In this document: piece by piece, positions 34,076 to 42,994 of the stretch | How positions within the stretch are numbered: position 1 is the first letter of the stretch | Layout: each line of letters begins with the position of its first letter | Assembly (NCBI GenBank): GCA_028693555.1 | Contig: JAQUVD010000017.1 | Coordinates: 1 to 64,000, forward strand | DNA: 64,000 bases | Reading direction: 5' to 3' | Source: Hespellia sp. | Lineage (GTDB): Bacteria; Bacillota; Clostridia; Lachnospirales; Lachnospiraceae | Position numbers and translations under genes: made by a program | Notes under the pieces: model-generated | What the model was told of the DNA's origin: nothing | Databases searched by the model: none | What the model saw: the letters and a program-made list of their open reading frames with translations, nothing else

Positions 34076-35830
34076 ATGAGTGTGCAGAGTCAGAAAGAAC
34101 AGACGGCAAGAATCATCCGGGTGGCAGCAGGACAGGAGCCCGCGGATCTGGTTATTAAGAACTGTAAGATAGTAGATGTCTATACGGCATCCATTATAGA
34201 GGGTGATATCGCCATCTGTGGTGAGCAGATTGCAGGAATCGGCAGCTACAGCGGCGAAGAGGAAATCGATGCAAAGGGCGCTTATGCAGCACCGGGGCTG
34301 ATCGACAGCCATATCCACATCGAATCTTCCTATGTATCACCGGAGGAAATGGGCAGACTTGTTGTACCACATGGAACGACAACAATCATCGCAGATCCAC
34401 ACGAAATTGCAAATGTCTGCGGCAATGAGGGAATGGAATATATGCTGGAGGCAGCGAAAGGAACGGCACTGGATATAAAATACATGTATCCGTCCTGTGT
34501 GCCATCGACTCCATTTGAAAATGCGGGAGCAATTTTAAAAGCAGCAGATATGACCGAAAAGCTGAAAGAAAAAAACGTTCTGGGACTTGGGGAGTTCATG
34601 AATTATCCGGGAATCCTTGGCTGTGATGAAGATGTATTAGATAAGCTTGCGCTGGCGAAAGAAAACGGACAGCTAATCGATGGTCACAGTCCCGGACTCT
34701 CAGGTAATGACTTAAGTGGATACGTGGCAGCGGGGATTCATACCGACCATGAATGCTCTAGTCTGGAGGAGATGAAAGACCGCTTATCCAGAGGCGTCTA
34801 TGTGCTTCTGCGTCAGGGATCGGCATGTCATGACCTTGAGACGCTGCTTCACGGCGTAACACCGGCAAATAGCAGACGGTGTCTTTTGTGCTCCGACGAC
34901 AGACAGCCAAAGACCATTTTGGAGGAGGGACATATAGACAATCATTTGCGCGTGCTTGTGAAAAATGGAATTGATGCAATGACGGCAATTCAGATGGCGA
35001 GCTTAAATGCAGCAGAATGTTTCCGCTTATATGACCGGGGTGCAATTGCACCGGGACTTCGAGCTGATCTTGTTCTATTAGACAACTTAGAAGATTTTCG
35101 TGTACAGAGCGTGTATATTGCCGGAAAGAAGGTGGCGGAAGGCGGAACCTATCTGCTCCCGGTACAGCCATATCGCTCTGCATCGGTCACAGGACGTATG
35201 GATGTGAAGAATTTTTCAAAAGAACGATTGGTTCTCCCACTCAAGTCATCCAGTGTATATACGATTGACATCTGTCCGGGAGGTGTCCTGACGAAAAAAG
35301 GAACGGCAGAAGTCAAACGCGATGGTGAGGGGAATTTCGTATTTGATCCGTCACAGGATATTGCAAAGATTGCAGTGGTAGAACGCCATCATGGCACAGG
35401 CAATGTCGCGGTGGCACTTCTTCGTGGCTATGGGATCAAAGAAGGAGCCATTGCAGTATCGATTGCACACGACTCCCACAATATTATCGTAGTCGGTGTG
35501 AATGATGCAGATATGGAACTTGCGGTAAATACCCTGGCTGAGATGGGCGGAGGAATAGCAGTTGTAAAAAATGGAAATGTAATCGGGGATATGCCACTTC
35601 CAATTGCAGGGCTGATGAGCGATCAAAGCATGGAATGGGTTGCAGAAAAGCTCGAAGAACTTCATCAGATGGCATTTGAACAGCTGCAGATCAGTAAAAC
35701 GGTTGAGCCGGTTATGACACTTTGTTTTATGTCCTTAGCTGTGATACCGGAGCTGAAGCTGACGGATGAAGGATTATTTGATGTAACACAATTCAAATTC
35801 ATCGAGATAGAAAACCATTTGACTTCATAA
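34076..35830 (+). CDS. ade: Adenine deaminase
   Basis: A 584-residue amidohydrolase that converts adenine to hypoxanthine and ammonia in purine salvage. Metal-binding residues are in PGLIDSHIHIESS (about 73-85) and ADPHEIANV, with the later GEFMNYPG, DGHSPG and SDDRQPKT blocks and a C-terminal adenine deaminase domain (GGIAVVKNG, MSDQSMEWVAEKL). Length is normal. GGAGGG at 34064-34069 selects the ATG at 34076 over an in-frame ATG at 34052. The next gene starts 55 bp later in the same direction. Confidence 0.95.
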   Translation: MSVQSQKEQTARIIRVAAGQEPADLVIKNCKIVDVYTASIIEGDIAICGEQIAGIGSYSGEEEIDAKGAYAAPGLIDSHIHIESSYVSPEEMGRLVVPHGTTTIIADPHEIANVCGNEGMEYMLEAAKGTALDIKYMYPSCVPSTPFENAGAILKAADMTEKLKEKNVLGLGEFMNYPGILGCDEDVLDKLALAKENGQLIDGHSPGLSGNDLSGYVAAGIHTDHECSSLEEMKDRLSRGVYVLLRQGSACHDLETLLHGVTPANSRRCLLCSDDRQPKTILEEGHIDNHLRVLVKNGIDAMTAIQMASLNAAECFRLYDRGAIAPGLRADLVLLDNLEDFRVQSVYIAGKKVAEGGTYLLPVQPYRSASVTGRMDVKNFSKERLVLPLKSSSVYTIDICPGGVLTKKGTAEVKRDGEGNFVFDPSQDIAKIAVVERHHGTGNVAVALLRGYGIKEGAIAVSIAHDSHNIIVVGVNDADMELAVNTLAEMGGGIAVVKNGNVIGDMPLPIAGLMSDQSMEWVAEKLEELHQMAFEQLQISKTVEPVMTLCFMSLAVIPELKLTDEGLFDVTQFKFIEIENHLTS

Positions 35831-35885
35831 AATATATGGATATAATAGAAGAGATACATTGAAACGCAATTTGGAGGTTACATTC

Positions 35886-36728
35886 TTGATTTATGAAGTT
35901 TTTATAGAGACCATTACAGACTGCCTGAAGATGCTGCCATTTCTTTTTGCAGCATTTCTTGTGATTGAATATGTTGAGCATTATTCATCCGCATTTACGG
36001 AGAAGCTTCTTAGCAAAGAACGCTATGCGGGTCCGGCAATTGGAGCGGTGCTTGGTTGTTTTCCGCAATGTGGATTTTCAGCAGTCGCATCCAGCTTATA
36101 TGCAAGCGGTGTGGTATCGCTCGGTACGCTTCTGGCAGTATTTCTGGCAACCTCAGATGAGGCAATTCTTGTGATGCTCGGGAATCCGGGACATGGGAAA
36201 GAAGTGCTTTCTTTATTACTTGCAAAGATTGTCATAGCTGTGATTGCGGGATATATGATTGATGCGATATACCTGAAAAAGTCACACCGGAAAAAAGACA
36301 TTCACGATATGTGTCACGACTGTGGATGTGAACACACACATCGTATATGGAAACCGGCGCTGACGCACACAGCGAAGCTTTTTCTTTACATTTTTTTGAT
36401 CAGCTTTGTACTGGAACTGGTCTTAGAATCGGTTGGAACGGAGACGATGTCTCACATATTCTTAAAGAACTCGATCGGGCAGATCTTCTTAACGGCAATC
36501 ATCGGATTGATTCCAAATTGCGGAGCCTCGGTCATGCTGACAGAGCTGTACTTATCAGGAATCACAAGTTTTGCTGCAACGGTTGCGGGATTATCGACTG
36601 GAGCAGGGGTCGGTCTATTAGTTCTTTTCCGATACAACAAACCAATGAAAGAGAATTTTATGATTGTTGGTTTATTATATGGTATTGCAATTGTAGCAGG
36701 GATTATATTAACAGTCATCAATTTCTAA
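35886..36728 (+). CDS. Putative arsenic/manganese efflux membrane protein
   Basis: A 280-residue protein with about eight membrane helices in two related halves. Each half has a cysteine motif in a membrane loop, GCFPQCGFSA near residue 54 and IPNCGASV near residue 218. A His/Cys-rich cytoplasmic stretch (HDMCHDCGCEHTHR) lies between. This matches the family annotated as arsenic efflux protein or putative manganese transporter (DUF2899). Substrate assignment is uncertain. I chose the TTG at 35886 because GGAGG lies at 35873-35877; the earlier TTG at 35859 has no such site. Confidence 0.8.
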   Translation: MIYEVFIETITDCLKMLPFLFAAFLVIEYVEHYSSAFTEKLLSKERYAGPAIGAVLGCFPQCGFSAVASSLYASGVVSLGTLLAVFLATSDEAILVMLGNPGHGKEVLSLLLAKIVIAVIAGYMIDAIYLKKSHRKKDIHDMCHDCGCEHTHRIWKPALTHTAKLFLYIFLISFVLELVLESVGTETMSHIFLKNSIGQIFLTAIIGLIPNCGASVMLTELYLSGITSFAATVAGLSTGAGVGLLVLFRYNKPMKENFMIVGLLYGIAIVAGIILTVINF

Positions 36729-36747
36729 TTTGATGACTGTTTTTTAA
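36710..36747 (+). terminator. Terminator overlapping the efflux gene stop
   Basis: AACAGTCATCAA (36710-36721) and TTGATGACTGTT (36730-36741) are perfect complements, followed by TTTTAAA. The stop codon (36726-36728) is in the loop. Confidence 0.9.
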
Positions 36748-36907
36748 ATAGTGAAAATTACGGATTTGCAATCTTAAGAAAATTTTAAGAAAGTGTTCGC
36801 ACACTTTTTACAAACTATGTTTATAATGAAACATTGTGGACCTGACAGTGAAGTCATATCTATACTATTGCAACTTGTTTACAGACGAACACATGGGAGG
36901 TAACAAA

Positions 36908-37966
36908 ATGGGGAAAATTTCAGTTATAGTTCCCTGCTATAATGAGCAGGAGGTTTTAAACTTATACTATAAAGAGATGAATAGCATCATGGAGCAGATG
37001 AAGGAGGTTGAGTTCGAACTGATTTTCGTGGACGATGGGTCTACGGATGATACGTTGTCTACGTTGAAGGAATTGTTTGAAAAAGATAACCGGTGTCATT
37101 ATTATTCTTTCTCAAGGAATTTTGGAAAAGAAGCTGCATTGTATGCGGGAATGAAGGAAGCACAGGGCGATTATGTTGTTGTGATGGATGCGGATTTGCA
37201 GGACCCGCCGTCTTATATTCCGAAGATGTACGAAGAAGTGAAGGATGGAAAGTACGACTGCGCAGCAACCAGACGTATGGACCGTAAAGGAGAGAAGAAA
37301 ATTCGTTCCTTCTTTTCAGCGGCATTCTATAAAGTCATAAATAAGATGTCAAAGACACAGATTGTGGAAGGCGCGCGCGATTTCCGCATGATGAATCGTA
37401 AGATGGTAGATGCCCTGCTGGAGATGGGAGAATATAACCGCTTTTCCAAGGGAATGTTTGGGTGGATTGGTTTCCGCACAAAATGGATGGAATACCATAA
37501 CGTAGAGCGCGCAGCAGGCGAGACAAAATGGAGCTTTATGAAGCTTGTGAAATATTCGGTAGATGGAATCCTTGGATTTTCGACGCTGCCACTTTCGCTG
37601 GCATCTTATAGCGGATTTTTATTTTGCGGATTATCATTCTGTATGATTTGTTACCTTGTAATTAAAAATATGATCTGGCATGATCCGGTGGCAGGATGGC
37701 CAAGTATGATGTGCGTGATTTTCTTTATCGGTGGCGTGCAGTTATTATGTATGGGAATACTTGGACAATATCTTGCGAGAACTTATGTGGAAGTGAAGGA
37801 CAGACCTATTTTTATTTTAAAGGAAACGAGTGATGATGAAATTACAAGACAAAATGCGAACATTGAAAAAGAAAGAATACGTATCTATCGGAATACTCAT
37901 CTTGATACCGATCTTCCTGTTTCTGATTCTAAGAAGCGGAGGGTATCTGGCGGGCACAAAAGTTGA
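36908..37966 (+). CDS. GT2 polyprenyl-phosphate glycosyltransferase (GtrB/CsbB-like)
   Basis: A 352-residue membrane-anchored glycosyltransferase. The GT2 domain has IVPCYNEQE at the N-terminus, FVDDGSTD and the metal motif DADLQDP near residue 94. Two C-terminal membrane helices follow (about 235-305). The family loads a sugar onto undecaprenyl phosphate. The gene order GT2-YfhO-GtrA matches the CsbB-YfhO-GtcA set that decorates lipoteichoic acid in Bacillus. GGGAGG at 36896-36901 supports the ATG at 36908. The last 45 residues, after FILKETSDDE, lie inside the yfhO frame and look unlike the family end. Confidence 0.9.
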   Translation: MGKISVIVPCYNEQEVLNLYYKEMNSIMEQMKEVEFELIFVDDGSTDDTLSTLKELFEKDNRCHYYSFSRNFGKEAALYAGMKEAQGDYVVVMDADLQDPPSYIPKMYEEVKDGKYDCAATRRMDRKGEKKIRSFFSAAFYKVINKMSKTQIVEGARDFRMMNRKMVDALLEMGEYNRFSKGMFGWIGFRTKWMEYHNVERAAGETKWSFMKLVKYSVDGILGFSTLPLSLASYSGFLFCGLSFCMICYLVIKNMIWHDPVAGWPSMMCVIFFIGGVQLLCMGILGQYLARTYVEVKDRPIFILKETSDDEITRQNANIEKERIRIYRNTHLDTDLPVSDSKKRRVSGGHKS

Positions 37967-40382
37967 CTGGCTGAGTCAGCACAGTGTCTATCCTGATTAT
38001 TTTCGAAAATTATTTTATAAGACAGGAAATTTATTTCCTCAGTTTGCAGCAGAGCTTGGCGGAGGGCAGAACATCTGGAATTTTTCGTATTATGGGCTGT
38101 ATAGCCCGTTGTTCTGGATCTCTTTTCTGTTGCCATGGGTGAAAATGACGACATATATGCAGGGACTTCTGATTCTGGAACAGGTGGCAGACGGTATATT
38201 GTGCTATTTCTGGATCCGAAATCATTGCAAAAAGGAACATTCCTTTTATGGATTTGTCGGCGCATTGCTGTTGGTACTGACAGCGCCAATGATCTACCAT
38301 TCCATGACTCAGATCATGTTTGTGGATTACATGCCGTTTCTTCTTCTGACACTGGCAGGCTATGACCGATATGAGAGGACGAATAAGTACGGCATGCTTG
38401 TGATTGGCACATTTCTGATGGTGCTGACTAGCTATTACTTTTCAATTGGTGGGCTGTTTGCACTTTTTATATATGGTGTATGCGGATTAAAGAAAGCGGA
38501 AATAAAATCACTGCCTGTATTGATTCGAACGTTATGGTGCCGGTTTTATCCGGTGCTTTTTGGTGTGTTTTTGAACCTGTTTTATCTGGTTCCGACATTT
38601 TTGGCAATGCAAAGTGGAAGAAGTGCAAAGAATAGTTTTTCGCTGAAAGAATTATTTTTCCCGGATGTGACGATGTCGAAATTTTTATATCATCCGTATG
38701 GACTTGGATTGACAGCAATCGCATTTATTGCGATATGTACGAGTGTCTTTTATCGGAAAAGCAGAGAAAAATGGCTGGGCATCTGTATCTTAATTCTGCT
38801 GATCTGTCCTGTGTTTGCATGGGGGTTAAACGGCGGCTTATATATCCGGGCAAAAGCATTGATTCCGTTCCTTCCACTGATTGCGCTGCTTACGGCAGAC
38901 TATTTTAGCAAATTAGGTGAGAAAAAGCTGAATTGGAAATGGACAGCAGCAGGATATGCGCTTGCGGCTGCGATATTGTTCCTCGGCTCGCGTGACAGCA
39001 GTGCGCAGGATATTCATTGGCTGTATATAGACATGGCGATATGTGCGGTGGCGATTTTGCTAACTTACAGATTGTGGAGACATATGCTTTGTCTTGTGTC
39101 AGCGGGTACCTTTTTTGTCGTGGGTATCGTTCAGATTCAGAATCTAAAAGATTCGCTGGTTACAACAGAACAGATGCAGCAGATCAATGATACATCGTTG
39201 TCGGATACGATGGAAGAGATACTGGCAGAAGACCAGAGTATTTATCGGATGGAGAGCAGAGATGCGGATCAAAATAACGGACCGAATGTAAATCGTGTTA
39301 TGGCTGTTGGGCAGAATCTGACAACCGGATATTCTTCTGTAAGTAATACGGAATATATGAATTTTCGAAGTGCGATCGGACTGCCACAGGCAACGAGAAA
39401 CAAATTGATTCAAAGTGCGACGGATAATCCTGTTTTTCTGCGATTTATGGGAGTGAAATATCTGGTGGGTTCTACAGATACAGCAGGCTATGAAATGGTG
39501 AAAGACAATGGGACAAATTCTGTCTATGAGAATACAAAAACAGCACCATTTTGCTATGTAACAAATCAGACCATTTCCACAAAAAGCTGGGAAGATATGA
39601 ACTGGGCGGAGCGGCAAATGACGCTTCTGGAATCCGTTGTAATAGGTGATGGCCCGGCGCGAGAGAATGAATCATTGTCTGAAATCTCTTGCCAGATGGA
39701 TTCTTATGACGGTGAAGAAGGCAGTATTGAGGTGACCGATGAGAAAACGGCTGTGGAGTTAAAAGAGGTCGCAACCAGAACACTGACGCTGGAAAATACA
39801 AGTAATCAGGAACAATATCTGTTCCTGTCATTTCAGGTTGACAATCAGAAAAATAAAGATGTGCCGATTAAGGTGAACGGCCAAAAGAATAAATTGACCA
39901 AAGCGGATAATAATTATTATAACGAAAATACCGTATTTCATTATACGTGTGCGCTACAGCCAGGAGAGAGTGACGTGACAATTCAATTTGGAAGCGGGAA
40001 ATACAATCTCTCAGATATCCAATGCTATGTTGGAACAAAGGATAGCACGGCAAATGCATCTCTCTATACAGATGAAGTGGAGCTTACGCAGTTAAAATCA
40101 GGAAATGGATATGAAGGAGCGGTTCAGGTCACTAATGATGGATATCTGGTAACCTCAATCCCATATGACGATGGATTTGAAATCTATGTAGATGGCAGTC
40201 AGGTACAATTGCAGAGGGTAAATACAGCATTTCTCGGCGCAAAGATGACGCAGGGAAAGCACAGCATACAGATTCGCTATCGTGCAGCAGGAAGCGTGGC
40301 GGGCAGAGCCATGTCCTGTATTGTTATGATAGTTCTGGTGATAGATTGGAGTAGAAAGAAATGGAAAAAACAAACAAGCTGA
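37833..40382 (+). CDS. yfhO: YfhO family membrane glycosyltransferase
   Basis: An 849-residue GT-C-like membrane protein with about 12-14 helices. A large extracellular part (about residues 440-825) rich in beta structure follows, then a last helix. The N-terminal SGGYLAGTKVDWLSQH and FAAELGGGQNIWNF blocks are typical of YfhO (PF09586). YfhO proteins transfer a lipid-linked sugar to wall polymers outside the cell. AAAGGA at 37819-37824 fits ATG 37833 or 37836. The start overlaps the GT2 gene by 134 bp, and the end overlaps gtrA by 22 bp, so this is one operon. Confidence 0.9.
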   Translation: MMKLQDKMRTLKKKEYVSIGILILIPIFLFLILRSGGYLAGTKVDWLSQHSVYPDYFRKLFYKTGNLFPQFAAELGGGQNIWNFSYYGLYSPLFWISFLLPWVKMTTYMQGLLILEQVADGILCYFWIRNHCKKEHSFYGFVGALLLVLTAPMIYHSMTQIMFVDYMPFLLLTLAGYDRYERTNKYGMLVIGTFLMVLTSYYFSIGGLFALFIYGVCGLKKAEIKSLPVLIRTLWCRFYPVLFGVFLNLFYLVPTFLAMQSGRSAKNSFSLKELFFPDVTMSKFLYHPYGLGLTAIAFIAICTSVFYRKSREKWLGICILILLICPVFAWGLNGGLYIRAKALIPFLPLIALLTADYFSKLGEKKLNWKWTAAGYALAAAILFLGSRDSSAQDIHWLYIDMAICAVAILLTYRLWRHMLCLVSAGTFFVVGIVQIQNLKDSLVTTEQMQQINDTSLSDTMEEILAEDQSIYRMESRDADQNNGPNVNRVMAVGQNLTTGYSSVSNTEYMNFRSAIGLPQATRNKLIQSATDNPVFLRFMGVKYLVGSTDTAGYEMVKDNGTNSVYENTKTAPFCYVTNQTISTKSWEDMNWAERQMTLLESVVIGDGPARENESLSEISCQMDSYDGEEGSIEVTDEKTAVELKEVATRTLTLENTSNQEQYLFLSFQVDNQKNKDVPIKVNGQKNKLTKADNNYYNENTVFHYTCALQPGESDVTIQFGSGKYNLSDIQCYVGTKDSTANASLYTDEVELTQLKSGNGYEGAVQVTNDGYLVTSIPYDDGFEIYVDGSQVQLQRVNTAFLGAKMTQGKHSIQIRYRAAGSVAGRAMSCIVMIVLVIDWSRKKWKKQTS

Positions 40383-40750
40383 TTGTAAAATTGGTGAAAT
40401 TTGGAATCACAGGGGTAGCGGCTACGGTAATTGATTTTGCCGTACTATATCTGCTGAAAAGTGTGATGGGGGTCAATGTGTACATTGCAGTCGTAGCTGC
40501 GTTTATAGTATCATTGGTTTTCAATTATTATGTGAGTATGAAATATGTTTTTGTGGCGAGAGAAGACCTGTCAATGACACGGCAGATGGTAATCTTTTTG
40601 ATCACAGCAGTGATTGGGCTGGGCTTAAATGAATGTATCATGTGGGGCTGTATCGAATTCGCAGGAATGTACTATATGGTCGGGAAAGTGCTGGCAACCG
40701 GGGTAGTCATGGTGTTTAATTATATGGCAAGGCATCTGCTGTTGGAGTGA
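40361..40750 (+). CDS. GtrA/GtcA family lipid-linked sugar flippase-like protein
   Basis: A 129-residue protein with four membrane helices and the family pattern LVKFGITGVAATVIDFAVLY near the start and FNYYVSMKYVF before the third helix. GtrA-type proteins are thought to flip undecaprenyl-phosphate sugars across the membrane. This supplies the missing middle step between the GT2 enzyme and YfhO. The start overlaps the yfhO end. The stop (40748-40750) lies 3 nt before the structured element at 40754. Confidence 0.9.
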   Translation: MEKTNKLIVKLVKFGITGVAATVIDFAVLYLLKSVMGVNVYIAVVAAFIVSLVFNYYVSMKYVFVAREDLSMTRQMVIFLITAVIGLGLNECIMWGCIEFAGMYYMVGKVLATGVVMVFNYMARHLLLE

Positions 40751-40753
40751 ATT

Positions 40754-41046
40754 GTGATTTAATTTAGTGGAAGACATTCGATGAGAGCCTGCGCATTGCC
40801 CTCGCGGACGATACTCGGTATGTAAGAGCTAAGTCAAAAAGAAGATGTAAAATTTATGGACATCGTGCCCATTCGTGTAGTTTTCTGATGAAAACTACGC
40901 TCAGGAGCACTTGAAATTTACCTTGAAAGTAAATTTCAGTTCATAGATTTTGCATCTTCTTTTTACTTATCTCTAACACACCGTGTAATGTCCGTGATGA
41001 CAATACGCAGGCTCTCATCTAGATTCTTCGACTAACTTAAATGCAC
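40754..41046 (+). repeat. Structured element 1: long inverted arms enclosing two hairpins
   Basis: Arms at 40754-40861 and 40939-41046 are imperfect inverted repeats, about 80% paired by my hand alignment, with few gaps. Perfect blocks include GATGAGAGCCTGCG (40780-40793) with 41006-41019 and AAAAAGAAGATG (40836-40847) with 40953-40964. The 77-nt centre has a 46-nt hairpin (40865-40910, closed by GTG/CAC, loop TGAT, flanked by TC and GA). It also has a small hairpin (40912-40938, 10-bp stem, loop CTTGAAA). Six differences between the arms keep G-U pairing if the plus strand is transcribed. No protein is encoded. It could be a structured RNA, a large terminator or a fold-back DNA element. Confidence 0.75.
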
Positions 41047-41126
41047 TAGGCTGGCCTTGAATCCAGCAGTGTACTGGGGTGACGAACAAGCTTCATTGGC
41101 TCGAAATCTACTTCTGGTGCGACAAT

Positions 41127-41419
41127 GCTATTTGGTGCAAGTTGGAGTGAGTGAATTTTGGGTGTGTGTTGTGGATTAGGGCATTCATTGAAGCTTTAGA
41201 GTTGTTTGAAAAATAAGAGATGATAGATTGAGGGGACTCATGTATTTCAAATACATGAGTTCAGTGATGCATAGAGTAAGAATCATGAGATTCTTGCTCG
41301 TATCATCACGGTACTCAATCTATCATCTCTTATTTTTCTAGCAACTCTTAGCGCCCAATTACAGCCCGCAAACGCAACACACACCCAAAATCACGGACTC
41401 CAACTCTACACTAAATCGC
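41127..41419 (-). repeat. Structured element 2: same architecture, opposite orientation
   Basis: Arms at 41127-41232 and 41314-41419 pair imperfectly, with a 24-bp perfect block (41209-41232 with 41314-41337) and a 16-bp perfect block, TTTTGGGTGTGTGTTG (41156-41171 with 41375-41390). The 81-nt centre has a small hairpin (41236-41260, 10-bp stem, loop TTCAA) and a 46-nt hairpin (41264-41309, closed by GTG/CAC, loop ATGA). Read on the minus strand the order is 46-nt hairpin then small hairpin, with loops TCAT and TTGAA, as in element 1. It starts 2 nt after the stop of the minus-strand gene at 41422. The 80 bp between the elements show only a short CTGG/CCAG hairpin. Confidence 0.75.
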
Positions 41420-41421
41420 AA

Positions 41422-42906
41422 TCAGACAAAGAGCGCCTCCACCATCTCCGCATCAAATCTCACCTCGCTGACATGTTCGACTTCGATCTGATACAGGGCA
41501 TTGGCGGCAAGGTGTTCGGCGGCCTGTTCTAAATCACGGATGCCGGTGGTGTTCTCGAATTGCCGGATGATTGCATCGAGAGCTTCTTTCGTCACAATGC
41601 ATTCATTATCTTTTAAGCCCATTCTTTTTAATACCTTTGGCAATGAGAAGTTTGAAAAAATGATTTTCTTTTCGTCCGGCGTGTAGTCCGGAATGTCAAT
41701 GACCGCAAAACGTGACATGAGCGGTGCGCTGATCTGGGATTTTTCGTTGGCGGTTGCGATAGGATAGACACCGACCGTTGGAACAAGGCATTCCAAATAA
41801 TTGTCTGTAAATCCTAAATTGTCCAAAAGCGTTAAAAGTACATCGGCAGGATTTCCATTGCCTTTTCCGGAAGCCGCTTTGTCAAGTTCGTTGATGATAA
41901 AGACAAGGTTGGATTCGCCTGCCATATTGAACGCTTCCATGATAATTCCGGGTTTTGCATTGGAATAGATGCGGGAGCTTCCGGTTAACTGCTCAGGGTC
42001 CGTGATGGAACTCATGTCTAAGGTCGTCCAAGGCAGCTTTAAGATACGTGCAACAGCATAAGCAACCTGTGATTTACCGGTTCCGGCAGGTCCGCAAAGG
42101 AGAAGACCATAGGCCGGGAGGGTATGGGTACGGTTGATCTGGATAATCGTTTCGATGATTCTTTGTTTTACCTTTTCCATGCCGTAAAGCTCTTCATCTA
42201 AGATGCGGCGCGCTTCTTTTGGGTCGATAGATTCAAAATAGTTGCTCCTCCACTGGATATTCATCATAATTGAGAGTGCACGCTGTGCATGGCGGCGTTC
42301 TTCCGGGGTGACTTCCTGTGAACGTGCAACGGCGAGGTTGCGTCTTGCCCAAAGCCGGATATTGTCAGGGAGCGTTCTTCCTGCGCAGTTCATAAAGTCT
42401 GTGATACTTTGCAGACTGGTGAGTTTCATGTCATCACCGGTCTCATCCTGTTCGTCCTCGTCAAGTTCCTCGGTCGGCGCATCGCTGGCAAGAAGCCGAT
42501 CAATCATAAACTGTAAGAAACCATCTTCAGCAGAAAGCTTGGTTCCACCACCAAATGCAGTCTCGCGAATCTTGTATACCGCATAGCCCTCTTCTAAATT
42601 CTTTCCGGAAAGCCGGACAGGAATGTGATTTTCACCAAGCCATTTCAGCAACGCAACAAAACGGGCATCAATTTTTAAAATATCTGCAGTCTCGACACCG
42701 TGCTCTTCATTGAATTCGAAAGTAGTCCGCTTGATAGGGTTTGTGAATTTACCATCTGAATGGTGAGACCACTGGTGGGAACTGTTGTCGAGAATCAAAA
42801 TTGGCTGCTCCGGTGAAGGGGAGCTGTGATTGGATGAAAATGTTGTGTAGGTACATTCGGAAAGATTTTGGTAGTCCGGTGTGTTATTAAAGTCAAATAC
42901 TGGCAT
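41422..42906 (-). CDS. Lon-like AAA+ ATPase without protease domain
   Basis: A 494-residue protein. The N-terminal ~200 residues are of unknown fold with an acidic linker (EELDEDEQDETGDD near 155). An AAA+ module follows with Walker A GPAGTGKS (about 272-279), Walker B VFIINELDK (about 333) and the sensor-like ATANEKS. IDPKEARRILDEELYGMEKV before it resembles the Lon-type pre-AAA helix. The lid ends at GIRDLEQAAEHL and no Ser-Lys protease domain follows. It may remodel a protein partner. AAGGAG precedes the ATG at 42906 on the minus strand. The upstream in-frame ATG at 42978 is unlikely. Confidence 0.8.
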   Translation of the reverse strand: MPVFDFNNTPDYQNLSECTYTTFSSNHSSPSPEQPILILDNSSHQWSHHSDGKFTNPIKRTTFEFNEEHGVETADILKIDARFVALLKWLGENHIPVRLSGKNLEEGYAVYKIRETAFGGGTKLSAEDGFLQFMIDRLLASDAPTEELDEDEQDETGDDMKLTSLQSITDFMNCAGRTLPDNIRLWARRNLAVARSQEVTPEERRHAQRALSIMMNIQWRSNYFESIDPKEARRILDEELYGMEKVKQRIIETIIQINRTHTLPAYGLLLCGPAGTGKSQVAYAVARILKLPWTTLDMSSITDPEQLTGSSRIYSNAKPGIIMEAFNMAGESNLVFIINELDKAASGKGNGNPADVLLTLLDNLGFTDNYLECLVPTVGVYPIATANEKSQISAPLMSRFAVIDIPDYTPDEKKIIFSNFSLPKVLKRMGLKDNECIVTKEALDAIIRQFENTTGIRDLEQAAEHLAANALYQIEVEHVSEVRFDAEMVEALFV

Positions 42907-42994
42907 TGTAATTACTCCTTTTGCGAATCTGTATATAATGTTATAATTAGCTATATCATACCACAATAGGAAGAACAAGCAAAGGGAGAAGAAG

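Noticed and set aside
40754-41419. Structured elements as an insertion sequence, integron attC array or CRISPR
   Set aside because: No transposase or integrase frame is present inside, there is no repeat-spacer pattern, the arms are far longer and less perfect than terminal inverted repeats, and no target-site duplication was seen.
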